Assembly (NCBI GenBank): GCA_001515955.1
Contig: LOES01000147.1
Coordinates: forward strand, 1 to 25,858
Length of the DNA: 25,858 nucleotides
Direction: 5' to 3'
DNA from: Clostridia bacterium BRH_c25
GTDB lineage: Bacteria > Bacillota_A > Clostridia > Lutisporales > Lutisporaceae
Shown piece after piece: positions 15,925 to 24,702 of the stretch. Every line of letters begins with the position of its first letter. The first letter of the stretch is position 1. The position numbers and the translations under genes are program-made. The notes below the pieces were generated by a model. That model was not told the origin of the DNA, did not search any database, and worked only from the letters and a program-made list of their open reading frames with translations.

Positions 15925-17667
15925 ATGAAAATGTCGAGAAAACTATTAACGGTATTCCTAATTATGGCAATGGTGATTACAGCTTTGCCAGGCTGTACAA
16001 AGCCGGCACCAGTGGCAACGGAGACCCCTGCACCAGCAGAGCAGCCGGTTGAAGAGAGTATTTCAGATTCAATCCTGGTGTGGAACATAGACATGGAACC
16101 AAAGTCATGGGATCCTCAGACCTGTGGTACAACAGCGGGTGGAGACATTATCAACACATTGTTTGAGGGACTGATGATTGATACAAGAGAAGGCTTAAAG
16201 CCTGCTGCGGCAGAAAGCTATGAAATCACTGCAAATGCAGAAGGTGTAGAAGGTACGGTCTATACTTTTAAAATAAGGCAGGATGCAAAATGGTCGGATG
16301 GAAAGCCTGTAACCGCCAATGATTTTGTATATGCCTGGAAAAAGTTATGCTTACCGGAGGCAGCTGCATCCTATGCTTTTTTATTAACTGATTATATCGT
16401 TGGAGCACAGGAATTCTTTGATGGTGAAGGTAAATTTGAAGACATAAAAATTAATGCTCTGGATGATTCTACCTTACAAGTGGAATTAAAAAGACCTGTT
16501 CCGTATTTTCTAAGCCTGACATCCTTCTTCGCCTTTATGCCTACAAGAGAAGACATAGCAGAGCAAGGCGAAGGCTGGGAAAAAGCTTCTGAAACCTGCA
16601 TATCGAACGGAGCCTTTAAGCTAAAAGAGTATCAAATTGGTTCTCATCTGTTATTTGAAAAAAATGAGAATTATTGGGATGCTCAAAATGTAAAATTAAA
16701 AGGTATAAAAGGCCTGTTGATTACTGAAGATACTACAGCATTGCAAGGATATAGGGCAGGAGAAATACAAGTATTGGCAACCATTCCCCATGGTGAAATA
16801 CCTAAGCTGGCTTCAGAAGATCCCAACTTCCATAATGAACCTGCTTTGGGATGTTCATTCTATACATTTAATGTAGATGTGAAGCCTACTAATGATGTAA
16901 ATGTGAGAAAAGCTTTATCGCTGGCAATAGATAGAAAAATGATTGTTGAGCAGGTGCTCAGAGGAGGTCAGATTCCGGCCTCCGGTTATGTTCCTTCATC
17001 ATTCAGCCTTTCTGATGGATCATCCTTTAGAAAGCTGGATAGCTCAGGCAATGTAACCGAGGAATATGAAATTGACCCTTGGAACGTTAATGTAACTGCA
17101 GCCAAGGAGTATCTGGCTAAAGCCGGTTACCCGGATGGGAAGGGCTTTCCGAAAATAGAATTACTGCATGATGTAAATGAAAACGAGAAAAAAGTAGCAG
17201 AAGCAATACAGCAAATGTGGAAAAACAATCTGGGGATAGATGTGACCCTTAGAGCTGAGGAAAGATCAGTATTCTTTTCAAACAGATACCAAGGTAAGTT
17301 CGTTGTCGCAAGAGGCGGTTGGTTTGGTGACTATAATGATCCGATGACTATGTTCGATCTCTTTACCTCCGTCGGTATAAATTATTCTCAATGGAGATGG
17401 CAGCCGTACCCAGACAGGGCAGATGATACTGTAATGAACCCAGCCAATAAGATATACGAAGATTATCTCAAGGAATCAGCAAAAAATACCGGCAAGGCAA
17501 GAGATGAATTCCTGCTTAAAGCAGAGCAAATATTTATGGATGAGGCAGTAGTCGCTCCAATATACTATAATGCGGATAACTATCTTATAGATGAGGCTAA
17601 AGTTGAAAATGTACAAAAGAACCCAATGGGGTCCTGGATATTCAAATATGCAAAGATGATCGATTAA
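15925..17667 (+). CDS. peptide-binding lipoprotein of the ABC importer (SBP family 5)
   Basis: This is the extracellular substrate-binding protein (OppA/DppA-like, SBP_bac_5), 580 residues, anchored as a lipoprotein. The N-terminus has a basic start, a hydrophobic core (about 7-20) and the lipobox LPGC with C24. A Pro/Glu/Ala-rich spacer (about 25-45) follows. The family opening, with EPKSWDPQ and INTLFEGL, comes after it, then WSDGKPVTANDFVYAWKKL near residues 125-143. The size suits OppA-type proteins that hold peptides of several residues. I chose ATG 15925, five bases after AGGAGGG (15913-15919); an ATG at 15910 precedes this site. It stands alone between two terminators, so it can be made in excess over the permease. 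The ligand cannot be inferred from the sequence. Confidence 0.94.
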   Translation: MKMSRKLLTVFLIMAMVITALPGCTKPAPVATETPAPAEQPVEESISDSILVWNIDMEPKSWDPQTCGTTAGGDIINTLFEGLMIDTREGLKPAAAESYEITANAEGVEGTVYTFKIRQDAKWSDGKPVTANDFVYAWKKLCLPEAAASYAFLLTDYIVGAQEFFDGEGKFEDIKINALDDSTLQVELKRPVPYFLSLTSFFAFMPTREDIAEQGEGWEKASETCISNGAFKLKEYQIGSHLLFEKNENYWDAQNVKLKGIKGLLITEDTTALQGYRAGEIQVLATIPHGEIPKLASEDPNFHNEPALGCSFYTFNVDVKPTNDVNVRKALSLAIDRKMIVEQVLRGGQIPASGYVPSSFSLSDGSSFRKLDSSGNVTEEYEIDPWNVNVTAAKEYLAKAGYPDGKGFPKIELLHDVNENEKKVAEAIQQMWKNNLGIDVTLRAEERSVFFSNRYQGKFVVARGGWFGDYNDPMTMFDLFTSVGINYSQWRWQPYPDRADDTVMNPANKIYEDYLKESAKNTGKARDEFLLKAEQIFMDEAVVAPIYYNADNYLIDEAKVENVQKNPMGSWIFKYAKMID

Positions 17668-17680
17668 TACTTAATGCCGG

Positions 17681-17713
17681 AATACCTGGTGCCATATGTA
17701 TGGGCCGGGTATT
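17681..17713 (+). terminator. terminator after the binding protein
   Basis: AATACCTGG (17681-17689) pairs with CCGGGTATT (17705-17713), including one T-G wobble, and TTTTAACG follows from the end of the arm. The stem is moderate in strength and lies 14 bases after the stop codon. Confidence 0.6.
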
Positions 17714-17874
17714 TTAACGAATACACAAATAATTTTATTCACTCCTCTTATTGCTTCTCAAAAGCCAGAACTGGAAGATCAATATCTTTGCAAACCAAAT
17801 ATCAAGGGAGTAATCAAGAGTTACATAGGGCACACAATGTTTGAATATTCACATTTAGAATAGAGGCATGAATG

Positions 17875-17908
17875 AAGGGGTATAGGAGTAATTACTCCTA
17901 TACCCCTT
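17875..17908 (+). terminator. 34-bp perfect palindrome before the C26 hydrolase
   Basis: AAGGGGTATAGGAGTAA is followed at once by its exact reverse complement, giving arms 17875-17891 and 17892-17908 with no spacer. In RNA it would fold to a 15-bp stem with an AATT loop. Outer pairing continues with one bulge (ATGAA with TTCAT). Only three Ts follow, so it is a weak classical terminator. It could also be an operator or a transcript-protecting hairpin for the downstream unit. No clear promoter could be assigned between the binding-protein terminator and this point. Confidence 0.55.
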
Positions 17909-17946
17909 TCATACAGCATGAGCTTATTAGAAATGGGGGATGCACG

Positions 17947-18651
17947 ATGAAACCGGTCATTGGGATAACAACATTTATAGGAGATAAGAAAGGTTATTAT
18001 TCAGTAAGCAGCAATTACACCGACTCTGTGGTTTTGGCAGGAGGGATTCCTGTATATATTCCGGTAAGTAGTGAGAAAGATTATGAAAGCTATATAAAAA
18101 TTTTAGATGGAATTATTTTTACAGGGGGAGCTGATATTTCACCTCTTTCCTATGGTGAGAACCCTATAAGCCTAGTTAATAATATGTCATCAGTAAGAGA
18201 TGCTTATGAGATAGGATTGTTCAGAACAGCCTATGTCAACAATATGCCAATACTCGGAATATGCAGGGGGAATCAACTGATAAATGTAGCTCTGGGCGGA
18301 AGCCTTTATCAGGATATTAACGCACAGGTACCCGGTTCACTTGGACACAGCCCAAGTGGAATAGCTGTGGACGAGTTGTATCATTCAATTGAAATTGCAA
18401 AAAAAAGCAAGCTGTATGATATATTTGATAAAGAAAAGATCTATGTTAATTCATTTCATCATCAGGCTGTAAAAGAGCTGGGGAATAGCCTTATACTGGC
18501 TGCAATGTCTGAAGATGGAGTAATAGAAGGAATAGAGGGTACTGATAGAGAATTTCTGGTTGGCATACAATGTCATCCCGAATGCTTGACAAAGAGATAT
18601 TCCTCATTTCTAAAGCTTTTCGAAGAACTAGTATCAGCAGCTAAAAAATAA
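17947..18651 (+). CDS. peptidase C26 / class I amidotransferase-like gamma-glutamyl hydrolase
   Basis: This 234-residue cytoplasmic hydrolase belongs to the class I glutamine amidotransferase fold, C26 group (relatives: PuuD, which cleaves gamma-glutamyl-GABA, and folate gamma-glutamyl hydrolase). The nucleophile is C106 in LGICRGNQ (103-110). The triad is completed by H210 and E212 in GIQCHPE. The oxyanion region FTGGADISP (58-66) and the segment VNSFHHQAVK (167-176) match the PuuD group. There is no signal peptide. I chose ATG 17947, which follows GGGGGA (17935-17940); an upstream in-frame start at 17872 lies inside the palindrome. The gene begins a unit with a second racemase and an M55 peptidase. 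A truncated duplicate of its C-terminal part lies at 24703-25003. The substrate is likely a gamma-glutamyl compound, perhaps released from imported peptides. Confidence 0.92.
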   Translation: MKPVIGITTFIGDKKGYYSVSSNYTDSVVLAGGIPVYIPVSSEKDYESYIKILDGIIFTGGADISPLSYGENPISLVNNMSSVRDAYEIGLFRTAYVNNMPILGICRGNQLINVALGGSLYQDINAQVPGSLGHSPSGIAVDELYHSIEIAKKSKLYDIFDKEKIYVNSFHHQAVKELGNSLILAAMSEDGVIEGIEGTDREFLVGIQCHPECLTKRYSSFLKLFEELVSAAKK

Positions 18652-18718
18652 TGAACCTACGGGTAATACTGGAGCGATATCAAGAAGAATTCAGCAATTA
18701 TTGAAGGAGGTCCTTTTA

Positions 18719-19885
18719 TTGACAGAGAAGAAGACCGGAAAAATTCTGATGAGAAGTACATGGGCTGAGATTGATATGGATATTTTGATCAGCAACTTGA
18801 ACCATGCAAAAAGAATGAAAGCACCGGGAACAAAAATAGCCGCCGTTTTGAAAGCAAATGCATATGGACACGGGGCCGTAAATGTTGCAAAAATACTTAT
18901 TGAGAACAACGTGGATATGATAACTGTTGCATATATCAGTGAGGCCATAGAGCTAAGAAGGCATTATCCTGAGTTTCCCATAATGGTTATGGGATATACC
19001 TTTGATGAGCACTTGAAAACTGCTGTAGAAAACAATATTCGTCTGACGATATTCAGTCTTGAGCAGGCCCGAAAACTGTCCGATATAGGATTATCATTGG
19101 GGAAAGAGGCATTAGTTCATATAAAAATCGATACCGGAATGAATAGAATCGGACTTAAGGCAGGGGAAAACACGGTAAATACAATAATTAAAATATTTAA
19201 CCTTGAAAAAATTAAAATAGAAGGTATTTACACCCATTTGGCTCTGAGAACAGCTGAAACAGACATGCTTCAGTGTGACTTGTTTATGAATGTTGTTAAC
19301 AGCCTGGAAGCTAAAGGTATCTTTATTCCTGTCAAGCATATTTGTGATAGCATTGGGATGGTATTGTATCCGGATTATCATCTTGATATGATAAGGCTGG
19401 GTGCATTTATTTACGGTGTAGCACCGGCAGCAATGGGAAAGGACAAAAGTCTTTTAAAGCTGTCTATGACATTAAAAACACGGCTAACACAAGTAAAGGA
19501 GATTGAAAAAGGTGAGGGTGTAGGATACGATTCTTCCTTTATAGCCCAGGGCAAAGCTATAATAGGCACTCTGGCTGCAGGATATGCCGATGGTTACATG
19601 AGATGCCTCGGAAATAAAGGTGAAGTCAGTATAAGGGGTAAGAGAGCTCCTATTATTGGTGTAATGTGCATGGATCAGTTAATGGTAAATCTGATGGATA
19701 TCCCCGAAGCCAAAGTGGGAGATGAAGTGATCCTGATCGGAGACAATGAAGTGCCCCTGTCGGAAGTAGCAGAAAAGGCAGGTTCAAACAGAAATGAAAT
19801 AATCAGTATAATCGGCAGAAGGGTGCCCAGGGTATATATAAAAGATTCGTGTATCGTTGATATTGTAGATTATATTTTGGATTAA
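18719..19885 (+). CDS. alr: fold-III PLP amino-acid racemase (alanine racemase family), copy 2
   Basis: This is the second racemase of the locus, 388 residues, related to copy 1 along its whole length. The PLP lysine is K45 in the canonical KANAYGHG (45-52), the opposing base is Y270 (GVGYD), and the ring-contact arginine is in MIRLGAFIYG (224-233). CMDQLMV (317-323) is intact. As in copy 1 the phosphate-binding segment is KHICDSI (206-212), not the usual H-x-A-N-S. The shared deviation suggests one subfamily with a common, perhaps non-alanine, preference. I chose TTG 18719, eight bases after AAGGAGG (18704-18710); the TTG at 18701 overlaps that site. Cotranscription with the C26 and M55 genes suggests it converts D-residues released by them. 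Confidence 0.92.
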   Translation: MTEKKTGKILMRSTWAEIDMDILISNLNHAKRMKAPGTKIAAVLKANAYGHGAVNVAKILIENNVDMITVAYISEAIELRRHYPEFPIMVMGYTFDEHLKTAVENNIRLTIFSLEQARKLSDIGLSLGKEALVHIKIDTGMNRIGLKAGENTVNTIIKIFNLEKIKIEGIYTHLALRTAETDMLQCDLFMNVVNSLEAKGIFIPVKHICDSIGMVLYPDYHLDMIRLGAFIYGVAPAAMGKDKSLLKLSMTLKTRLTQVKEIEKGEGVGYDSSFIAQGKAIIGTLAAGYADGYMRCLGNKGEVSIRGKRAPIIGVMCMDQLMVNLMDIPEAKVGDEVILIGDNEVPLSEVAEKAGSNRNEIISIIGRRVPRVYIKDSCIVDIVDYILD

Positions 19886-19912
19886 ATAATATTAAAGAGG
19901 AGGTCAAGACAT

Positions 19913-20710
19913 ATGAAAATATTCATAAGTGCTGATATAGAAGGGGTAACAGGAATTGCAAACTGGGATGAAACAAAGCTTGAAAACTCTATTAGTCAAT
20001 ATTTCCGCGAGCAGATGACAATGGAGGTAAAGGCTGCTTGTCAAGGAGCGATAGAAGCAGGTGCAACTGAAATTTTTGTGAAGGATGCACACAGCTCCGG
20101 CCGGAATATGGACCCCTCAAAGCTTCCGGAAGAGGTTAAAATACTAAGGGGATGGACAAGAAATCCTTATGTCATGATGGCAGGCTTAGACAGTACATTT
20201 GACGGAGTATTCTTTATAGGCTATCATTCTGCTGCCGGTACCGATGGAAATCCCCTTGCCCATACAATGAATGGTGAGAATGAATATGTTAAGATAAACG
20301 GCCAATATGCCAGCGAGCTGCTTATTAATTCCTATACTGCTGCTTTATTTGGAGTTCCTGTTTTGTTTGCAAGCGGCGACAAGCTGTTATGCGAAGAAGC
20401 TAAAAGAATAAACGGGAATATAGAAACCGTTGCAGTCAGTGAGGGAATAGGGGATGCTTCTGTATCCATCCATCCTAATATGGCGGTAAAAAACATAAAG
20501 CAAAAAGTTCTTGAAGCTTTGGCCGGTGATTTATCAAAATGCACTGTCAAGCTGCCGGAGAAATTTAAAGTTGAGATCCATTACAGAAAGCATTCCGCAG
20601 CATACAGCGGATCCTTCTATCCTGGGGCCAGGCAAACAGGGACCAAAACCTTGGAATATGAAGCTGCCGATTATTTTGAAGTACTGAAATTTTTGTTTTT
20701 TGTATTGTAA
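19913..20710 (+). CDS. M55 family D-aminopeptidase (B. subtilis DppA-like)
   Basis: This 265-residue cytoplasmic zinc aminopeptidase removes N-terminal D-amino acids, classically D-Ala from D-Ala peptides. The zinc ligands of the family are recognisable: D8 and E10 in SADIEG (6-11), H60 in KDAHSSG (57-63), H105 in GYHS (103-106) and E135. Length is close to the B. subtilis enzyme (274). The C-terminal [13 protein letters not shown] resembles the usual end, so it appears complete. GAGGAGG precedes the ATG by a few bases, 27 bases after the racemase stop. In B. subtilis the homologue is the first gene of a dipeptide transporter operon, which agrees with the linkage here. The inferred task is trimming D-residues from imported murein-type or other D-containing peptides. 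Confidence 0.93.
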   Translation: MKIFISADIEGVTGIANWDETKLENSISQYFREQMTMEVKAACQGAIEAGATEIFVKDAHSSGRNMDPSKLPEEVKILRGWTRNPYVMMAGLDSTFDGVFFIGYHSAAGTDGNPLAHTMNGENEYVKINGQYASELLINSYTAALFGVPVLFASGDKLLCEEAKRINGNIETVAVSEGIGDASVSIHPNMAVKNIKQKVLEALAGDLSKCTVKLPEKFKVEIHYRKHSAAYSGSFYPGARQTGTKTLEYEAADYFEVLKFLFFVL

Positions 20711-20717
20711 CAAATCA

Positions 20718-20920
20718 TGGAAAACTGGACTTCGGCATATCTTTTTTATCTCATGATTTATCTATGGTAAGGCATATTTCCCACAAGGTTGGCGTAATAT
20801 ATTTGGGAAATCTTGTCGAATATGCTAATGTAGATGAATTATATACAAATATGCAGTAAAGAAAAACCCATGCTGAATAGTATTGGAAATGAACATCTTG
20901 CAGCATGCCATTTGGAATAA
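20718..20920 (+). pseudogene. remnant of a second dppF
   Basis: Starting eight bases after the M55 stop, one frame reads [11 protein letters not shown], then [20 protein letters not shown] and a VDELYT segment. This aligns without gaps to DppF residues 207-247 (switch-histidine region). It stops at 20857-20859. A second piece (about 20878-20920) encodes IGNEHLAACHL and a stop, matching the DppF C-terminus (314-323). The Walker motifs, the signature and about 65 residues between the pieces are gone. It is more diverged from the intact dppF than the C26 fragment is from its parent. It marks where another transporter operon once ended. Confidence 0.88.
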
Positions 20921-20949
20921 GATAAAATCATGAAGGATCGGTGATATTT

Positions 20950-21792
20950 ATGGAGAAATTATCCCTGGAAGCGAGAATAAAAGCAGAGATATATAATTTC
21001 AGCGGAAGGGTCGGATTGTATGTCAATGATTTTAAAGGGAACATTGTAGAAATAAACTCTGAAGAGAAGTTTGAAACAGCAAGCACTGTAAAGGTCTTTA
21101 TCCTGGCAGAGCTATACAGGCAGATTTATGAAAAAAAGCTTACTGCCGAAGATATTCTGACATACAACAAGGAGCACTATGTAGTTGGGAGCGGGGTTCT
21201 AAGAGCAATGGACTTCGGAGTGCAGCTGACGGTCAAAAACTTTGCTATATTGATGATAATAGTAAGTGATAATATTGCGACAAACGTATTGATTGACCTG
21301 CTGGGCATAGACAATATCAATAATACCTGTAATGACTTGGGCTTAAAGAACACTGTTATTCACAACAGAATAGATTTTGACAGCTATGACAAATTGGGAA
21401 CCACTACCCCGAAAGATTACGGCAAAATATTTGAAATGATCCATAATAAAGAGTTATGGAGCCAGGAGCTTTCCACCCAGATTTTCGAAATATTGAAAAA
21501 CCAGCACTATAACACGATTTTGACAAAAAAACTGCCTCAGTATTTTTTAGATTCAGAGGATACAGGGGAAGAGGAGCTTATATATATTGCTTCCAAAAGC
21601 GGGAGCATGGATAATTGCAGAAACGACGGCGGAATTGTGCATACGCCCTGTGGGGAATATGTTGTATCCATATTTACAAAGGATTTTAAAGACAAGCTAT
21701 ATTACCAGGAACATGAATCATATAGATTCGGCAGCTGTATAAGCAGGCTGCTGTTTGACCAATATCTGTCATTAAATGGCCGCATGAAATAA
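20950..21792 (+). CDS. class A beta-lactamase-fold serine hydrolase without signal peptide
   Basis: This 280-residue serine hydrolase is of the Beta-lactamase2 (class A) family. All three active-site elements are in order: S45-T-V-K48 (nucleophile and general base), S106-D-N108, and K216-S-G218. The segment TTTPKDYGK (151-159) is the conserved helix after the omega loop. True class A beta-lactamases are exported, but here the N-terminus (MEKLSLEARIKAEIYN) is charged and no membrane segment precedes the domain, so a cytoplasmic location is likely. Together with the D-peptide context this favours a D-stereospecific peptidase, amidase or esterase over antibiotic resistance; that is inference. 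I chose ATG 20950, behind GGTGAT at 20939-20944. A GTG at 20941 is a weaker alternative. The M20 gene follows after 25 bases. Confidence 0.88.
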   Translation: MEKLSLEARIKAEIYNFSGRVGLYVNDFKGNIVEINSEEKFETASTVKVFILAELYRQIYEKKLTAEDILTYNKEHYVVGSGVLRAMDFGVQLTVKNFAILMIIVSDNIATNVLIDLLGIDNINNTCNDLGLKNTVIHNRIDFDSYDKLGTTTPKDYGKIFEMIHNKELWSQELSTQIFEILKNQHYNTILTKKLPQYFLDSEDTGEEELIYIASKSGSMDNCRNDGGIVHTPCGEYVVSIFTKDFKDKLYYQEHESYRFGSCISRLLFDQYLSLNGRMK

Positions 21793-21817
21793 ATATGCAA
21801 TTGCGCAAGGAGGATAT

Positions 21818-22993
21818 ATGGATATAAAAAAAAGATCGGAAGAGATATTTGAGAAGCTTGTAGCTATCAGAAGAGATCTGCATATGAATCCCGAGCTAAG
21901 TGGGAAAGAAATAAGGACTTCAAAGAAGATAAGTGAATATCTTGATATCTGGGGCATAGAACATATTGACGGTGTTGCCGATACGGGTGTTATCGCTATA
22001 ATACGGGGCAAAAAAGAAGGCAGAACAGTAGCTGCAAGAGCTGATATTGATGCACTTCCTATAACAGAAGCCAGTGATAGATATTATAAGTCCCGGAATG
22101 AGGGTATCATGCATGCCTGCGGGCATGATGTACATGCTGCCATATTGCTGGGTGTAGCCAGGATGTTTAAGGAAATGGAAAAGGAATTGGCAGGTAATGT
22201 AAAATTAATTTTCCAGCCTGCCGAAGAAGCTGTTGGCGGCGCACAAAGAATGGTAAAGGATGGATGCATGGCAAATCCCGATGTGGATTATGTAATCGGA
22301 TTACATGTAATGCCTTATCTTGATGCCGGGCAGGTAGAATTGAAATATGGAAAGCTTAATGCAGCTTCAGGGGAATTTTCTATAACAATAAAGGGAAAAT
22401 CAGGTCATGGAGCATATCCTGATACAACAATAGATGCAATAGTGATAGCCGGAAATGTAATAACTGCACTTCAAACCTTGGTTAGCAGAAATATTTCGCC
22501 ACTTGATTCCGTAGTATTGACCATAGGGAAAATAAACGGCGGAACTAAAAATAATATAATTGCTGATGAAGTAGTTATGTCAGGCACACTGAGAACATTA
22601 GATGCCGATACTAGAAAACATGCTAAAGCAATAATTGAACGTATTGTTGAGAATACTGCGAAAACCTATGGCGGCGAAGGCACAGTTGAGTATACAGATG
22701 GTTATGAAGCACTGATAAACGATGACGAGATTATTGATGTAATAAGAGAGACAGCGGAAAGAGTATTAGGCAAAGATAAAGTTCAGTTTAAGGAATTTTC
22801 AAGTATGGGAGCGGAGGACTTTTCCTATTATATTGAAGAAGCAAAAGGGGCTTTTTACCATCTGGGTTGTGGAAATCAAGCAAAAGGTATTACAGCGTCC
22901 TTGCATAATAAGAATTTTGATGTTGATGAAAATTGTATTAAAACGGGTGTCCAATTGCAAACAGAGTGCATTTTGGCATTGTTAAGAAAATAG
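21818..22993 (+). CDS. M20 family amidohydrolase (N-acyl-amino-acid deacylase type)
   Basis: This 391-residue cytoplasmic metallohydrolase belongs to the M20D group (hippurate hydrolase, N-acetyldiaminopimelate deacetylase, aminoacylase). It removes an acyl or aminoacyl group from the nitrogen of an amino acid. Metal-site motifs are HACGHDVHAA (99-108, C101 and H103), QPAEEAVGGA (133-142, E136/E137) and LHVMP (163-167, H164). The dimerisation domain insert (about 180-295) holds SGHGAYPD, and the last ligand histidine is near the end (ASLHNKNF). RDLHMNPELS (19-28) is the typical N-terminal motif. AAGGAGG precedes the ATG. The exact acyl substrate is not determinable. Its neighbours suggest N-acyl or aminoacyl derivatives from peptide breakdown, possibly including diaminopimelate. 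Confidence 0.92.
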   Translation: MDIKKRSEEIFEKLVAIRRDLHMNPELSGKEIRTSKKISEYLDIWGIEHIDGVADTGVIAIIRGKKEGRTVAARADIDALPITEASDRYYKSRNEGIMHACGHDVHAAILLGVARMFKEMEKELAGNVKLIFQPAEEAVGGAQRMVKDGCMANPDVDYVIGLHVMPYLDAGQVELKYGKLNAASGEFSITIKGKSGHGAYPDTTIDAIVIAGNVITALQTLVSRNISPLDSVVLTIGKINGGTKNNIIADEVVMSGTLRTLDADTRKHAKAIIERIVENTAKTYGGEGTVEYTDGYEALINDDEIIDVIRETAERVLGKDKVQFKEFSSMGAEDFSYYIEEAKGAFYHLGCGNQAKGITASLHNKNFDVDENCIKTGVQLQTECILALLRK

Positions 22994-23072
22994 TATGCTT
23001 CAGAGGTAGAGAATATATGAGGATGTATGATTATATTATAAATGCATTATATAGAATATGTGAGGTGTTGAA

Positions 23073-24683
23073 ATGTCAATCAGCTATGCCTTTGTAAATG
23101 GAAAAATTCATACTATGGAAGGATTCTCAACAGAAGCTGTAGCTGTTTCAGGTGAAATAATTGCAGCTTTGGGGAGTACAAGTGAGATTTTAAAATTATG
23201 TGATGCAGATACAGAAATCATTGATTTGGAAGGCCGATGCCTTCTGCCGGGCTTTAATGACAGTCATATGCATCTTATTTTACATGGACTTTCAAGGGAT
23301 AATATTAATCTGAGGGGTTTAGGCTCAATAGATGAAATTATTAGCGCCGGAAGAGGGTTCATAGAGAAAGAGAACAAGAAAGCCGGTGAATGGGTAATAG
23401 GGTATGGTTTTGACCAAAATCTGTTTACTGAAAAGGTTCTTCCTCTCAAGGAAGATATAGATAAGATTTCTGATAAGCATCCTATTTTGATTGATCGTAT
23501 TTGTGGGCATGTGGGTACAGTCAATAGTCTTGCATTAAAAATGGTGGGCGTGACAAAGGATACAGTGATTGAAGGTGGAGTAATTGATAGAGATGAGTAC
23601 GGGAACTCAACAGGGATACTGCGGGAAGCAGCATTTGACTGGTTTAAATCATATATTCCAAAACCCGGGGTAGAGAAGATAAAGGATGTTATAAGAAGAG
23701 CTTCAAAAGAAGCGTTGGCCTTAGGGCTTACCTCTCTGCAAACTAATGATTGTAATGTCACGGACTATGATACAGTATTCGAGGCTTATCAATCCCTGGC
23801 AAAAGAAGGGGAGCTGACAATCCGTATATTTGAAGAAGTTCAAGGAACTAGACCGGAAGAATTAAAGAGGTTTCTTGATACAGGAATAGGGGCAGGCTTC
23901 CAGGACGATTACTTCAAGTCAGGGAATATCAAGCTGTTTCTTGACGGTTCTCTGGGTGCAAGAACAGCAGGTATGAGACAGGGCTATTCTGACGACCCGG
24001 ATAACAGAGGAATTTTCGTTCATACTCAGAAGAAAATAGATGAGCTGGTAGGGATGGTCCATAAAGCCGGAGTGCAAGTTGCCTGTCATGCTATTGGTGA
24101 CGGAGCTATAGAGCAATGTATAAATGCCGTTGAAAAGGCTGTGAAGGATGAGCCTAAGCAACTGCGCCATAGAATTGTTCACTGTCAGATAGCAGATAAC
24201 GGCTTGTTTGAAAGAATGGCACAATTGGGAATCGCAGCAGATATTCAGCCTCCTTTTGTTGCATCGGATTATACTATTGTGGAGGATAGGATAGGGGCAG
24301 AAAGAGGAAATAAAAGCTATGCATGGAAAACAATGCTGGATTATGGAATACACCTTGGAGGCGGTTCGGACTGCCCTGTGGAAAACCATAATCCCCTTTG
24401 GGGAATATATTGTGCTGTAACCAGGGAGGATGAAAGCGGCAAGCCAGCCGGAGGCTGGCTGCCTGATGAGAAGCTATCGGTAGAAGAAGCAGTAAAGCTT
24501 TATACAATCGGCCCTGCATATCTTTCCTTTGAGGAAGATAAAAAAGGTACTATAAAGGAAGGAAAGCTTGCGGATATGGTTGTTCTATCCGAAGACATAT
24601 TTGAGGTGAAACCGGAGGATATAAAGAATATCAAAGTATTAATGACCATGGTAGGAGGAAAGGTACGATATACAAGAGAATAA
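23073..24683 (+). CDS. YtcJ-like amidohydrolase (amidohydrolase 3 family)
   Basis: This 536-residue metal-dependent hydrolase of the amidohydrolase superfamily has a TIM barrel with a flanking beta-sandwich made from both ends. The first metal motif is PGFNDSHMHL (H-x-H, about 59-68). Also visible are the likely bridging lysine in IKLFLDGSLGA, the HAIGDGAI segment, RIVHCQ, and GGSDCPVENHNP carrying the catalytic aspartate. The C-terminal strand set (KLADMVVLSEDIFEV then GGKVRYT) closes the sandwich. Members hydrolyse amide or N-formyl/N-acyl bonds, and several act on N-substituted amino acids, including D-amino acids, which would suit this locus. The specific substrate is unknown. GAGGTG precedes the ATG. 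The 79-base gap after the M20 gene shows no terminator. Confidence 0.88.
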   Translation: MSISYAFVNGKIHTMEGFSTEAVAVSGEIIAALGSTSEILKLCDADTEIIDLEGRCLLPGFNDSHMHLILHGLSRDNINLRGLGSIDEIISAGRGFIEKENKKAGEWVIGYGFDQNLFTEKVLPLKEDIDKISDKHPILIDRICGHVGTVNSLALKMVGVTKDTVIEGGVIDRDEYGNSTGILREAAFDWFKSYIPKPGVEKIKDVIRRASKEALALGLTSLQTNDCNVTDYDTVFEAYQSLAKEGELTIRIFEEVQGTRPEELKRFLDTGIGAGFQDDYFKSGNIKLFLDGSLGARTAGMRQGYSDDPDNRGIFVHTQKKIDELVGMVHKAGVQVACHAIGDGAIEQCINAVEKAVKDEPKQLRHRIVHCQIADNGLFERMAQLGIAADIQPPFVASDYTIVEDRIGAERGNKSYAWKTMLDYGIHLGGGSDCPVENHNPLWGIYCAVTREDESGKPAGGWLPDEKLSVEEAVKLYTIGPAYLSFEEDKKGTIKEGKLADMVVLSEDIFEVKPEDIKNIKVLMTMVGGKVRYTRE

Positions 24684-24702
24684 GAGAAAACAGCTTGGAA
24701 CT

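Noticed and set aside
20941..21792. Serine hydrolase considered as an antibiotic resistance beta-lactamase.
   Set aside because: There is no signal peptide and the context is peptide catabolism, so a resistance call is not supported.
23017..23097. Possible 26-codon peptide overlapping the start of the YtcJ-like gene, preceded by AGAGGTAGAGA.
   Set aside because: It is too short and featureless to support and overlaps the next gene; it could at most be a coupling leader.
23264..23761. Minus-strand open frame of 165 codons, and another of 156 codons at 23919-24389.
   Set aside because: Both are shadows of the YtcJ-like amidohydrolase, whose motifs are intact on the plus strand; neither shadow resembles a known protein.
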